A stretch of DNA of 64,000 nt from Stropharia rugosoannulata (taxonomy: Eukaryota > Basidiomycota > Agaricomycetes > Agaricales > Strophariaceae): contig JANCIK010000011.1 in the NCBI GenBank assembly GCA_028532985.1, forward strand, positions 930,001 to 994,000. Direction: 5' to 3'. Positions 12,435 to 24,593 of this stretch are shown piece by piece. Below the pieces are notes generated by a model. That model was not told where the DNA came from. It saw only the letters and a list, made by a program, of their open reading frames with translations, and made no database searches. Position 1 is the first letter of the stretch, and each line of letters opens with the position of its first letter. Both the position numbers and the translations under genes were made by a program.

Positions 12435-12699
12435 GAAGCTTATGAAGGACCCCATGCATCATCCCAGCCTAAGGATATATGTTGGTTGTACGTTGTTATA
12501 TCATGGATTCAGATGTTTTTATGGGATGTACACTAGATACATCCATTGGCTAGCTGAAAAAGTCATTGCGCTCGATATATGTAAGCAGACTGACATCAAG
12601 TGCGCTGGCTGGATAGCAAGGAATCAGAGAATGTCCGTCAAGAACATGACTAAAATGGTCACCTCTGCTGCCTGTCAGTACCAAATTACTCTTCACTTC

Positions 12700-13102
12700 T
12701 CAGTTGTCGCAAACGTCGGTCGATGAACACCTGAACGAGTTCGCAGCGGCCCCAATAACGGCGGCTTGGCAGAGGTCGTTTCCTTGGTTGGGGAACGTTG
12801 CAACGAGGTCGTCGCAGTTAGAGTCAGAGAACACCGTGACGCAGTGCTGCCCGCCAATGTTGACCTATTAATGTATACAGTCCATGTTAGCCTGAACTTC
12901 AAAATACGAGGGGGAGCAAGATACAGACCTGGAACGACTGGCGCCCGCCGAACAAGTGGCAGCTGCCGTCACAGGGGACGTTCAGTCCGGGGTTCTGGGT
13001 GCAATCAAGGTCGTCGAATGCGATGATGTCTGCGCGTCCTGGGACCACGGTGTATGCCACCAGAGCGAATAAGGCGAGTGCAACTTTGTTGAAGAAAGAC
13101 AT
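12700..13102 (-). CDS. Small secreted cysteine-rich protein, copy A
   Basis: Two exons, complement(12700..12864, 12929..13102), give 112 residues. The first about 24 residues (MSFFNKVALALFALVAYTVV then PGRAD) form a signal peptide. The mature part has eight cysteines in a pattern shared with the paralogue: D-C-x9-C-x3-C in exon 1, then QHC, SNC, DLC, RCSS and VCDN. Short, secreted, eight-cysteine proteins of this kind are candidate effectors or hydrophobin-like surface proteins, but the spacing does not match the hydrophobin pattern (no CC doublets) and I recognise no named family. The 64-base intron sits at the same phase-0 position as in copy B (17.0-17.4 kb). A TATA box lies about 65 bases upstream of the start codon. 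Confidence 0.85.
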
Positions 13103-13166
13103 TCTGCTATGTGGCTGATTTGTTGAGTGATAGTAGACTGAACAAATATACTTGCACTACCTTGGC

Positions 13167-13173
13167 TTTTATA
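13167..13173 (-). promoter_or_regulatory. TATA box of secreted-protein copy A
   Basis: TATAAAA on the minus strand, about 65 bases upstream of the start codon at 13102. The same element and its flank (AAGCCAAGGTAG versus AAGTCAAGGTAG) are conserved in copy B despite greater divergence around it, which suggests selection on the promoter. Confidence 0.6.
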
Positions 13174-13690
13174 CTGCAGACTGTTCCTCAGATTTACCAT
13201 TGGAGTAACTTGCGTTCGGTCCGTTCTGAGTGCTGATACGTACTCCTTCCATCTGATTTGGAAAGTGTAGCCGTGACTAGGATCTGGAGTCGGTGAGAGA
13301 CAAGTGGCATAGAAGTGGGTGTGCGGGCATATTTATATAACCTATTGTGGGAGACAGAGCTGTGTCGGGTAAGCGTCGTTGTGAGATGTCCACTAAAGAA
13401 GTATTGTTGAAAACATATCTTAGGTCTGTTTTGTACCGGTATCTACGCCACGAGATATCTGTAAGTTACATTGGAAGTTCTCCGAATTTGAAACCGTTGT
13501 CTGTGGATGGTTCGACTTGTGAGGGACTTTGTAGTCTCTCTGCCTTTTGTGCGCATGATACACCAGAAAAACGGAAACAATCCATGTGTACATTGTCCAG
13601 AACACATCTAATTTCAGACATATAACTTATGCAATGGCCGTCACCTTCGAGGCGACGGCTGAAAACAATGCCGTTGTCGGGAGGGAACAC

Positions 13691-16600
13691 CGAAGAGGGT
13701 AAATCGAACAGAGGGAGAGAAAGCGATGGGATGTATAGGATGACATGCACCACACGAATCCGTCTTTAGTGTGGAGACTGTCATGCTATAAGCGAAGAGA
13801 TGTGACAGCCATTGATTTATGGATACAAGGAGGTAGAGACACGATGTGTGGTGTATTTCGTCATAGAGCTCTACTCTACAATGTACTTAACACTGACAAA
13901 TCCCTTCCTCACTCTCGAAAAATGTTTGAAAGAAATATTATACAATATCTCTATTTCATAAATGTGCTATAACTCATGCGCCTCTGCAACTCTCCATTTA
14001 AAACAATATTGTTTGCTCTATGGATCGTTGACATTTTCCCAACGTATTACGGGATGAGCATAGTACATGCATGAATTACGATACTTGTCAAAGTCGGGGC
14101 TGTTTTGTTTTCGTACCCACCGGGATCTGCATACATGCAATGCAAAACCAGAATTCTATGTATTTTCTTGAGCTAGTTGCCACTTGACCCATACCCCTAC
14201 TATTATTTATTCAATTGTGCTCTGCTAGCCAAATCAGCCTTCGGACAATCTGTCCGCGAGTATGCTTGCAAAGTTGATAGAGATCCAAGCGCACCCCATG
14301 ATTCCTATAATATAGGCTGGAACGCCCGATGCGAAGCGAAGAGTGCGCCGTGAAACTCAAGAAGAGTCCGCAGAGCACGCAGTCGAAATTAATAGCTCAA
14401 AATGAGAGCCGAATTTGATTTATTCCCAAGCTCTGAAGCTAGGCGCGGCATAGCCCGCTCTTACAGCATACCAGAGGCGAGCTCTGCATGGCTACAGAGT
14501 CAAATGTACCCATTCGGAGGTTCTAAATGTGCGCGTGCACTTTTTCCTCATGGCTTGACGCTATACTATACATTGTAAGTCTGGTGGTACCATTCAGAAG
14601 ACTATACGAGAGTGACTTGTTTACCTGCTCCTGGTATTGTGAATGGCTGGTGCCAGTAGATCATAGAAGTTTTGGGCTTGGACCGCACGTCCATTTCTTT
14701 GCGCGCCTTGATCATACTCATACACGCTGAACGAACAAGTGATATCTATCTGCCAAGATATATTTAAATTGTTCTATAAATAACTTCTCAAATGTTTTCT
14801 TAATGTATCCCGACTCTAGGCAGCGCAGACATTAAAGATATAGTTATAATATCTACCAGATATGGACCTGGAATATGAGGCAGGACTTTTTTTGTAAGAC
14901 ATATGGATTAAATGCAGAATATACAACAAATATCTTCCGAATTTGGTTCGTAGATGCTATTCAACATTACATAAACTTAGGGCGCATAAAATCAGATGCA
15001 TCATACAGTCCATGTGTGTGTGTAGCATATGAAGCATTAATGCATAATGGGGAGATGTCGTGAAGTTATTTTTGGTGTATCCATCATATATTCCCCGTGT
15101 ATTCCGGGTATAAGTACGATTTGTTCAGACTGCAATCCAACGGATACATTTGCGACATAATCAGCCTGCTGTCCAATCCTCCTATTCACATAACATATGC
15201 CAGAAGTTACTCAAAGTTAATTCCGAAGTTATCAGGCCAGATACAGAGTAGAGACACTTCGGGTTCCTCGAGAAACTCTTGTATACGCTCTCAAGCAACT
15301 CTCACACGCTCAATCAATCTCAATCTCTCCTCCACGCGCACGCATGGGAAAGCGGACTGATAATCCTCATAGACTGGCGCCCCGGTGCAACTGCCGTGGT
15401 GGGTATGGTACCAGAAGCTGCACACCAATATGATGGTATGACCTGGCGTTGTGTGCCCCGTCTCCCGGGATCTGACGGTACACCCGCCTTCAGGAGTCAG
15501 CACCTCGGTGCGTAGTCACCTCAGTACATACGACATGACATTGCCCAGCCCAACCCAGCCCTGAGCGCTGAGCCCAGCACGATGCCGAACGAGCCGCGGC
15601 TGTCAGCGCCTAACCGGTCCGTCCTTCCGTTCCTAGTACTTCCCCCCTCCTCCGAGGTCCCTCCCCCGTCCCATCCTAGCTCCCCCGCCCACTCCCCCAC
15701 TCCCTCTCTCTCCGCCGGACCGTATCCTATCACTCCCGCGTCCTCCGCTTCCTCTCCGTCTCTCCCGTGCCATCCCACTCCCTCCGCGCTCCTCCCCGCC
15801 TATCTCAAGGCTTTCCCACTCACCCATATCATTATCCTCCGCACCCCACCGCCCGCCGCGCGTTGCGCCCCCTGAGATTGCAGTCTAGCCGGGGACAACC
15901 TGTACCGGCACCAGCGCCTGTGATAGTCATGAAGACTCACAGCTAATATGAAGACTGACAGCCTTTCGTTGAGGGTAAGTAAGGATTACTTTAACTACAC
16001 CCAGGACTTTGTTCAGCCGGTAGATGGTGCGATGGACGATTTCCAGGGAGGCAGGGTCACTTACCATGTGTCAAAGCTTTGTCTAGGTGCTGTAGCTCAG
16101 CGTTGGCGTGCCTGCAGCGATTGGGGTGTGGGCCTGTGGCGGCAGTCCGCGAGGGCCCGGGTACATGCGCGCTCAGATACTACTCATTGACACGTACACG
16201 GTACAGAGAACCCAGGATGAGATACAGCACTCGCTGCCCGGGGGGAAAAGACTGATGTGCTTTGGAACATGATAGATGAGCGGAGGGTGTACACGAGCGC
16301 AGGAAGTGGTGGATGGTGAACTTCACGTGGGCACTGGATGAACGGAGGGCGCGCACAATGGAGGTAACTTGGTGCACGTGCGGCGTGAGGCGTGAGCCCA
16401 AATACCGACCGACGAGCAGGCAGAGTGAGGTAAGGCACAGACGACAGGCCTGGTACGTCCACCGTGCACTGGGACGGTGGGGACAGACGGCCCGGGATAG
16501 CGTGACAGGAAGACATATTTATGCCAGGATGAGCACCTCGGCGCAGCCGAACATGGCTTGCGGAACTTGCGCAGAACAATATGCACAGTGTACACGAAAG

Positions 16601-16764
16601 TAACGGTTTTATTGGCGCGAGAGGCACCATGCAACCACAAGCTGAATATTGACTGCATGAAGCAGTGAGTACGGATGAACGTGGTGCGTGTGTGTCGTGC
16701 GAGAAAGTGCGAGGGGACAGTCTCGAGAACAATGCAAACTTTTAACTCATGGCGTGGACAATTT
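13691..16764. other. Spacer between the two duplicated segments; GC-rich part at 15350-16760
   Basis: 13691-15340 is AT-rich with no supported gene. 15350-16760 turns GC-rich with pyrimidine-rich runs (15640-15860), where the frame encoding a Pro/Ser-rich peptide is best explained by composition. Several overlapping frames of up to 182 codons on both strands at 16180-16730 are shadows of the same GC bias. No element ends were identified. Confidence 0.4.
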
Positions 16765-17021
16765 GGAAGCTTATGAGGGACCCCATGTAGTATATATTCC
16801 AGACTTACGTTGTTTTTATATCATAAACGCAGATATTTTTATGGCATGTACACTGGATACATCCGTTCAGACTGGTGGTAAAAGTTATAGCGCTCAATAT
16901 ATGTGTGACACCCGGTGAACTGTCTGGATAGAAACATATCAGGGATTGTCAACATGCCTGCAAAAAAATAGTCACCTCTGTTAACTTGCTGCTTGTCAGT
17001 ACCAAAACCATTCACCCCTTC

Positions 17022-17421
17022 TCAGTTGTCGCAAACGTCGGTCGACGAGCACCTGAACGAGTTGGCAGCGGCCCCAATAACGGCGGCTTGGCAGAGGTTG
17101 TTTCCTTGGTTGGGGAACGTTGCGACGAGGCCATCGCAGTTTGTGTCAGAGAACACTGTGACGCAGTGTTGCCCACCGATGTTGACCTAGTCATACATCC
17201 GCCTCCAAGTTAGCCTGAATTTCAACCTGCGAGGAGAGCATAATACAGACCTTGAATGACTCGCGCCCGCTGAACAACTGGCAGCTGCCATCGCAGGCGA
17301 CGTTCAGCCCGGGGTTCTGCGCGCAATCAAAGCCGTCGAATGCGATGATATCTGCGTGCCCCGGGACCACCACGTATGCTGCCAGGGCAAAAAGGGCGAG
17401 TGCAATGTTGACGAAAGGCAT
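17022..17421 (-). CDS. Small secreted cysteine-rich protein, copy B
   Basis: Two exons, complement(17022..17186, 17251..17421), encode 111 residues. Signal peptide MPFVNIALALFALAAYVVV is followed by PGHADIIAFDGFDC. All eight cysteines of copy A are kept, and the second exon (starting VNIGGQHCVTVFSD) differs by only a few residues (for example DTNCDG versus DSNCDD). Exon 1 is more variable (CAQNPGLNVAC, CQLFSGRESFK). The intron is 64 bases, as in copy A. Both copies look functional, with conserved reading frames and TATA boxes, so this is a small paralogous family kept under selection. Confidence 0.85.
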
Positions 17422-17482
17422 TACTCTGTGTTAGGAGCTACTTTGCTAGGATCCTGGGGTGCTATGAGGGTCCTACCTTGAC

Positions 17483-17489
17483 TTTTATA
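17483..17489 (-). promoter_or_regulatory. TATA box of secreted-protein copy B
   Basis: TATAAAA on the minus strand, about 62 bases upstream of the start codon at 17421, in the same context as in copy A. Confidence 0.6.
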
Positions 17490-17945
17490 TGCCAAAAGTC
17501 ACAATATAATTATCACAGGTTACATGTCTCCTTTGGTCCATTAGTATTCAATGTTGAGCACATCCACACTTGTACCCTCTCATCCGATTTGAAAGGTGTA
17601 GCCGTGACTAGAATCAGGATTCGGTGAGAGGCAGACAGTACGAAAGTGCTGTGCGGGTGTGTTTATATAACCTACTGTGGGAGATAAAACCATGTCGGGG
17701 TAAGCGCCGAGGTGATATGTCCAGGAGTTAGAAGCTATAATGTGTTGGAAATACATCACATGCCTGCCTTACACAGACATATATATCATTACATGATAAT
17801 ACTCATGACCTTCTTCTGATGATTTATTAAAAAAGACTGATATAGCTCAGGAGTATATTGTCTGGAAATCTAATTTGAGATATTGGAATTATGAAATGGC
17901 CGTTACTATCGAGGTGAAGGTTATAAACAATGCCATCCGACTCAC

Positions 17946-20500
17946 ACACCCACCTGCTGCACTGCACGCACACTAACACTGACGCAGCCATTTCTCACTT
18001 TGAGCGATGTATGCAATTGCACAGGGTCCCTGAGTTTCTGTAAGCCTCGGATTCTGCAACAAAGGGACAGAACAGATTCGAGCGTGAGACACATGCTTGA
18101 GCCGGCGCTTCGCTGCGCAGTTGCACACCACCTCTGGGCCAAGTTAAAAGCCCGGTGCAGCCGATGGGCGCGTAGTGTTACTCCAGAAGGATATTAGGCA
18201 AGACTCATAGTTTATGTAATTTCAGAGATCACAATGACCATAAGAGACTGGCCTAGAACAATACATACTTCAAAACTGGAGCTCAAACCTGACTTCAGCT
18301 ACGCTCGACACGGTGCAGCCCGCTGGGGCGAGGTTAACAGGCTTCCATTGACATTATACGCGCCGCAAAAGCGTCGAAAAGCACAAGAGCATCGTGGGTT
18401 AAGCTGGGTCGTGCAACAGTATATATGGCACGCCCATAAGTCGCATACACAACGACCGCGCCATGCAATCCCTCCCATTACATAACGTACGCTACTACCC
18501 TAAAGCTCATTTGTAACAGTAGCACACAAACGCCACACCACCTCTTCTGTTAATTCCATGACACGCAGTACAGATCTCGCTCCGTGATGCATGGCATCCA
18601 TTGTTAATTTACCGACATACTTGGGTAATCCTCCCGTATGCGCAGTATATCACATACTCGTGTATGAAAACGCCTGCCTTAGTGGGAGCCCCATTACGGG
18701 AGTTCGGTGCACTCATTACATCTCATAAACACTTCTTGTATGAATTGTCCCTAATTCATACAAGAAGACGTTATAAGATGATGTAATGAATACACAGAGC
18801 TCCTTCCTTTCTGGGCAATGTGGGCGTGGGAGTTAACACTGCTGTTACACCGTACACGTGCCCACAATAAGTGACCGGACACTCGTTAATACCCGTAGTC
18901 GCCCCAAGATGTAAGTACTTCTTGATGCTGAAGTGCGCTCGATCTCAACGGGTATCTATAATTCTACAAAACAAAATCGAGAGATGGTTGAAACAGATGT
19001 GTATTTATGTGTGTATCAGTTCATAATTTATAGGATCTGCTTTACCTTTTAAAACAGAGATTTACGGTCAGGCGCAGTATAGATATTTTTATTTACATTA
19101 CCGAATGTCCGGTTGAATTTAATTTTCGGGAACATTCCAAAGGTAGCCTGGAGGATAAATTTAGATGATTCTATAAATAAATTCAAATGTATTCTGGGTG
19201 TACTTAAGTATTCCGGCTCATACGCACTGAAGAAACATCATCATGACCACCACGCGGTGTGTTCATGACATGCCATCAAGGGAGTTTAGGTTTAGGCTGA
19301 CATGTGAGTGTTCTGAGCTTTTCTTGTGCACTGCGGAGTTTCCCCTTGTCTAGCTCTACGTTTGAATTTGTCCACTGCATCGCGTGCAACGGAGACCACC
19401 GCACATGCAGAGGCCGGCGTAATCAGCCGCGAGACGGCAACCATTACAGCAAGCGTTTCATCTCATAGAGAAGATCGTGCTACTCAGCATGCTATCGGCG
19501 AGCGACTTGGTGATATATATGAGAGTTACTCTTCAGCAGCCAAAATGAAACACCCCACTTGCCCCAGGCGCAACATCGACTAGCGGCCCGTGGTAGGGTT
19601 CTACACGCTATAAACTCATAGCAGGAAACGTCGGATTCTCCTTGCCGCCTTAACAGGTACTGATAAGGTTGGTAATAAAGGGGGCAGGTAAATGATATGC
19701 GTGATCCTTATGCTCCCTGACAAAATGTATAGTAACTTAATGAACAGAAAGATTATTTCCAAAGGCAATGAGTCAACAAATGAAAAAGAAAACATGCAAG
19801 AACTTGTGGTTTGCAGTCTCGGGCGTCGAGGAAGAGTGCTTGATAACGTCGAAGAACATGTTGCACATAATTTGTAGATTGGACGTTCAACTAAATTCTC
19901 ATTTCACTACTTATATTTATGAACTACCGCGTGTATGATGAAAACCCGACTCGTTCAACTCTAATTCTAATTCGAGATCTAAGGCTCAGAGTGAATATTC
20001 AGACAAGTGTATATGTAGAGGGAAACAATATATATTGAGGGCCAGTCCGGTGAGGCAGGGCACAATCTAGGTGCTGATACGCGCGATATCGGGCGCTGGA
20101 GTCTGGAGAAATGCGACATAGTACTAGGGAATGTCATTGACTCTTCGGACACGGGCGTATAGTATACGTATCACCTATCTCCACTCTCGCCGCGCCCGAG
20201 AACTCGCATGTAGTGCGACCATAATCGCCGGGCCTCTGCACGTCGATGTCCCCTTCATGACGCGCCCGCGTGCGCCCATTCGTTAATCCAAGCCCCGGGC
20301 ATGCGACGTCTGGCACGTATGTGCCCCGAGCCAGTCTGAATCGTCGGCATGACGCACCACTGGCTCTGTTACTCATACACAAGTACAACTCAAGTACTTG
20401 TACTTATCGCGCGCCAGCAGTGGCAGCATCTGCGGTCGTGGCGCACTGCAAGTATACAAATGACCCATGTATAGTAGGGCAAATAGAAAAGGCAGTGTGT
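17946..20500. other. Gene-poor stretch; 19895-20050 is a dispersed repeat
   Basis: No supported coding region. 19895-20050 resembles 39990-40140 in direct orientation (shared GTATGATGAAAACCCGACTC and GTAGAGGGAAACA blocks). In the second copy this lies just 3' of the broken hypothetical gene at 40149-40912, so the first copy may be the 3' flank of a lost relative. Confidence 0.45.
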
Positions 20501-20506
20501 CGGTCA

Positions 20507-20590
20507 GTGTGGTCAGTGGGTCAGTGCATGGTCAGTGTATCAAAACACACTGACTTACTGCCAAGCCACACTGACCTCACACTGACCTTT
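20507..20590. repeat. GTCAGTG / CACTGAC minisatellite, inverted within itself
   Basis: Short units GGTCAGTGT run rightwards for about 35 bases. After ATCAAAA the orientation flips to ACACTGACC units. The array can fold into a hairpin. It uses the same unit as the longer arrays near 21.05 and 22.2 kb. Confidence 0.7.
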
Positions 20591-21039
20591 GCACAGCTTT
20601 TCTTACCGTAAAACATGCTTCATCGGCACGGACATGGCTTGGACCACGGTGAGACACGGCATTGCCTTGCCGTTCATTACTGCTGGGCAGTGTTGATCAA
20701 AAACGCAACTACGGCTTCCATGCCGATTGCCATGTTAAGTCGGCTATACATCTGTGTGATGCAGGACGAACGGGTTGTGTTAGAATACAGCCAGTAAATG
20801 TATATATGAGAAATACATTAGACTTACTATATTTCATATGTATTATAGATGTTTATAAAGCCGCATACGGCTTTTATGTTCAAGCAAAAGTAATACACCA
20901 TGGGTTTATTCAATCAATAATCAATGCCGAGTCTGTGTGTAGCAAACTGTATGCGTGCGGCATACCAAGAATAGTGTAGTAACTACATACTTTCGGCATA
21001 ACTATACATCGGAATCACAGACCTCACACTTATTGTCAC

Positions 21040-21300
21040 TGGTCAGTGACCCACACTGACCAACACTGACCAACACTGACCGCACACTGACCTACACTGA
21101 CCTGCACTGACCCTACACTGACCTACACGTACCTACACTGACCCCACACTGACCTACACTGACCTACACTGACCCACACTGACAACACACTGACCTACAC
21201 TGACTTGTACCAACTTCACACTGACCCACACTGACCTCACACTGACCTTCACTGACCCACACGGACCTCATCCTGGCCTTCACTGACCTCTACCAACCAA
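21040..21300. repeat. ACACTGACC(T) minisatellite, about 20 units
   Basis: Tandem units of 10-11 bases, mostly ACACTGACCT with CAC/TAC/GCAC variants, running about 260 bases. It matches the 20507-20590 array and a decayed stretch at about 22195-22335. Confidence 0.85.
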
Positions 21301-23046
21301 CATAGACCAACACTTGCCGTATTTGGACATGTACGGAAATTATACCAAATGTACAGTGTGGAGATATGTATATTTCGGTTCACGAGCGCTGCTGTTGTGC
21401 GGCGCTCATGCATCACAAGTACACGAGGGCTGTATTTCACAGGCCTTCACTTATGCTTTAATTTCTTGTATTACTCAGACACTTGCATTTTACTTATTGC
21501 ATCTTGTAGCTTCGACGAAGGTATATAGTTCGTATTTCTTGACTTCAAGCACCTCAATTGTTGACCATATAACTGAGGTATATCCTCACTATGATTTTCT
21601 GTTACATTGTACTCATATTTCTTATGTACGTAGCTCGTATTTTCACAGCTAGCTACGCAAATAAACAGTTGTTGACCATACAACTGAGCTTGCATTCACA
21701 CAGATTCTTTCATACAGCACTTTCAATATTGACAGACTCTTGTCTGCGCGTGCAGGGCTTGCGGGTTACTATCAGTGGGAACTTGATGCAGATGATCATC
21801 AGTTTTGGTGGCAATACAAAGGCATTCCGGAGAACAGCAATCACGGGGACGACAACGAGGATGAGGATGAGCTTATGGTATGTTTAAAATTGCTTAACTC
21901 AGACCCGAGAGCTTGATTTACACTCATTCAGCACGGTCCAGACTGTGTAAAAAAACCCACTAAACCCTTTGAAGCTCCGAGAAACATTCCAAGGCCCCGA
22001 CCTCGTCCAAGAAAGTAGACATGAGCCTTGAACGCTTGAACATCTACATGTACATCATTTGAGTTACAACCATTTACATGTTGTATAGCAATCTATTCTA
22101 CATGTATTTTGACTCAACCAATATGTCTTAGCATACTCTAAATTATGCCGTACTATGTTGTCCTCGCACTGGCTGTATTACCTGTACACTGACTTAAATA
22201 CTTACCTTTGCACTGCCACACACTTACCTTTGCACCGCCACACACTGACCTACACTGACTAACACTGACCTTGCACTGACCGACACTGACCTTACACTGC
22301 CCCACTGCTGCACACTTACCTCCACACTGCCTTTTTACTGTGCCCTGTATAGTAAGACCTGCAGGTCAACTTGAAGTGGCAGATGTAACATAGGCTCATG
22401 TACTTCATTCCTAGCCCCATTCATCAATCTCCAAATTCTCTGACGCATCCCAGCCGAGTCCTCCTTTACCGTCCTCAAGCCCTTTTCAAGGCACGCGCAC
22501 GCTCCACTGTTCCCACGCTTCCGAGTCCGTCACCGTGGCCATCCGCGAATGTAGCTACGTCGGCTCAAGTGCTCACTAGCACCAGACCATTCAAGATGTG
22601 ATAGTTTGAAGTGAACGTCGCTATATACATACTCTAAGTAGTAGAGTAGATTCATACTCTTAATGAATTCCAAAAAACACCTATCTACTTCTCGATGTTT
22701 ATCTGTTTGCTTAACGGAGACGGATTTCCTAAAGGCCTAGACAGTCACCAGATGTGGCCAGTTTTGGAGAGTCATTGCGGTATCGAGTTTGAAGGTAAAC
22801 GTGAGATTTTCTCAAGATTTTTTGTTGGATTTCTCACATCGGCACCAACAGCGCGGGCCGTGCCGTCAGTGCCAGTACTACTTAGCAAGTTAAGTATACG
22901 TGTCTTGTCGACAAATTGTTGTCAATTACTTCAATACAACTTCAGTGATCCTTCTGAGTCCCGACCCAACCTTCGTCCCTGTTCTAATTTCATTGTCACA
23001 TGAGTCTACCTTCGCCACATCTTATTTAGTCAAAAAACCGAAGCTA
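21301..23046. other. Intergenic sequence with a decayed CACTGACC array at 22195-22335
   Basis: Contains weak internal repeats (GTTGACCATA(T/C)AACTGAG at 21560 and 21672) and the third, degenerate minisatellite. Open frames are short and unsupported. Confidence 0.4.
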
Positions 23047-24593
23047 TTATAGGACGAGGACAGCTGGTGCGTTGGTTGTTTGCATGTACACCCCGTAAGT
23101 CTCGTACTCTGCCATCTCGCTCCAGTATACCCGTCCAGAAGTACTCGCTTCACTATACCAGTAATATTCCAGCTGTCTCGCTCGGCCCTGTCCGCTTGGG
23201 TCCGATGTCTCGCGGCTTTGATCGATTAAAGCGGTCGAGTTGGTTGTGGATAAGGAGAAAATTCCCTGGAATGTCGGGTGGGCGTCAACGGTTACGGCGC
23301 TGTTTGTAGTTTGCGCATTAATTGTTGCAATATTGTCGAGCGGCGCAATGGGGAACTTCAGGTTGATATGGCTGTTTGACGTCTCGGCGCTTACGATGAA
23401 TGTGGATTTTTCATTACCGAAGAAATTCACGGTTGCTTCGATGGGGCTGTTTTACGCATGGAAGCAGCACATTGAGAATGAATGGTCCGTAGATTAGAAT
23501 TGCCTTAAAATTACTTGCCTATTACTTGTCGTTGTGAGTACACCGGGGTAGTAATACATCCCTTTCGACTTGAGGTTAGCCTTGATCACGATGGGCGCGT
23601 TTGATGTTGATAGCTGCAGAATAGATGTTGTGTTAAAGGTGCCCGTTATTGGCCCGCCCCCGGATTTAATCGTAATTTGTTCACTGGAAAGTGTCTGTTG
23701 AACGTAGGTCACTGGAGAGTGCTTGATCTTTATAAACTGTAGACTTACACCAGCTGAAACGGATGAATTTCCCCGTGCGTTTATGTATATACTGTCTGAA
23801 AATGCGGCAAAGGTGTTATTTATCACCTTCAGGTCAGTATCATGGACGTCAACGTATAATGTGGTAAAATCTGGCAGTGATGAATTGCTCGTTTTCTCGG
23901 GGACATAGACAAATGTGGAAGAGGTTGCTGTTTTGTTGTATGCAGACGTCTCCAGTCACAGGTTGATGAGCATGATAAAGCCTCCAATGAAAGAAAAAAA
24001 AAACTCACGTAGATCAAGCTGCATATGTGTCCCAGATATTTTCTGCATTGTCTCTGGCTATCAGAGTTCCATGTCTGCTTAAACGAGATATTCTGTACGA
24101 TGAATATTCTGTCGCCTGGCAGCCCAGCCAGAGTACAAATCCTGAGGGTACGTTCCGGTCTTCTGGCAGTCGGCGTTGAGCTGGAGACCCCATTCGGGTT
24201 GCGAAGATCCTCCGGTGGTACCAGCGTAACGTTCAACATGCCCTGTAGAGATGATACCTCCGCTGTGGTCTGAAAATTTGTACTGTCCTCGATGTAAGAT
24301 TCCAGGTTGTGTGTTCCATATGTATGACTAGTGTGCCTTTTATTTTCGGCGTTGTAAGGTAAGCCGTTTATCATCAGCTTGTCGGGGGAAGATGTGCGGT
24401 AGCCTGATACTGTAGCGACCTGCAACGCATGCTGCTCGAAGGTTTGATAAACCAGAAACAGTACAGTCATTGTCGTCAGAATTGCTTGGAGCCATATTCT
24501 AGTTGCAAACCTCTTTCTAGGCTGCTGTGCTTGCAACTCTGAGAAGTAATCTCTCCCTTGTCCCGAAGAGTAGGCGGACTGCTTCTCGTCCAT
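23047..24593 (-). CDS. Single-pass membrane protein with DUF7330-like beta-rich outer region
   Basis: Three exons, complement(23047..23446, 23519..23949, 24009..24593), encode 471 residues. Residues 1-30 are charged (MDEKQSAYSSGQGRDY), followed by one transmembrane helix (IWLQAILTTMTVLFLVYQTF), giving a type II topology. The long outer part contains repeated S/T-S-N-A/S-P motifs (STSNAPIVI, TTTSNSPIEA, QTTNSAVTV, QTTNAPAVL) and, near the end, DPSGQGRARQLEYYW then GRVYWSE, the layout of the Agaricomycete DUF7330-like adhesin-type family as I recall it. The second intron is best read as GC-AG (AG|GCAAGT at 23518), which recreates TSNSPIEA in frame; neither nearby GT works. The first intron ends at GAG, a weaker acceptor. 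Function is unknown, perhaps cell-surface adhesion. Confidence 0.72.

Larger units (their letters stand above)
12435..13690. repeat. Segmental duplication, copy A (secreted-protein gene plus flanks)
   Basis: Aligns in direct orientation with 16765-17945 over its whole length, including non-coding flanks (for example GGAAGCTTATGA...GACCCCATG on one side and the CCGTGACTAG...GGTGAGAG block on the other). Similarity is highest in the coding exons and lower in the flanks. A third, strongly diverged relic of the promoter-side flank is at 52370-52860. Confidence 0.8.
16765..17945. repeat. Segmental duplication, copy B
   Basis: Direct-orientation counterpart of 12435-13690, about 3.1 kb away from it. 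It has the same gene order, intron position and promoter element. Flanking differences include small deletions, so the duplication is not very recent. Confidence 0.8.

Noticed and set aside
12352..12726. 124-codon plus-strand frame next to secreted-protein copy A
   Set aside because: It runs into the antisense of the second exon of the secreted protein and is not conserved in the paralogous segment at 16.8-17.0 kb.
15582..15875. 97-residue Pro/Ser-rich protein
   Set aside because: Explained by a CCT/CTC-rich strand; the antisense frames are open too and no signal or splice context supports it.
16184..16732. 182-codon minus-strand frame
   Set aside because: Two other frames of similar length overlap it on both strands; the product has no motif and the region is GC-biased.
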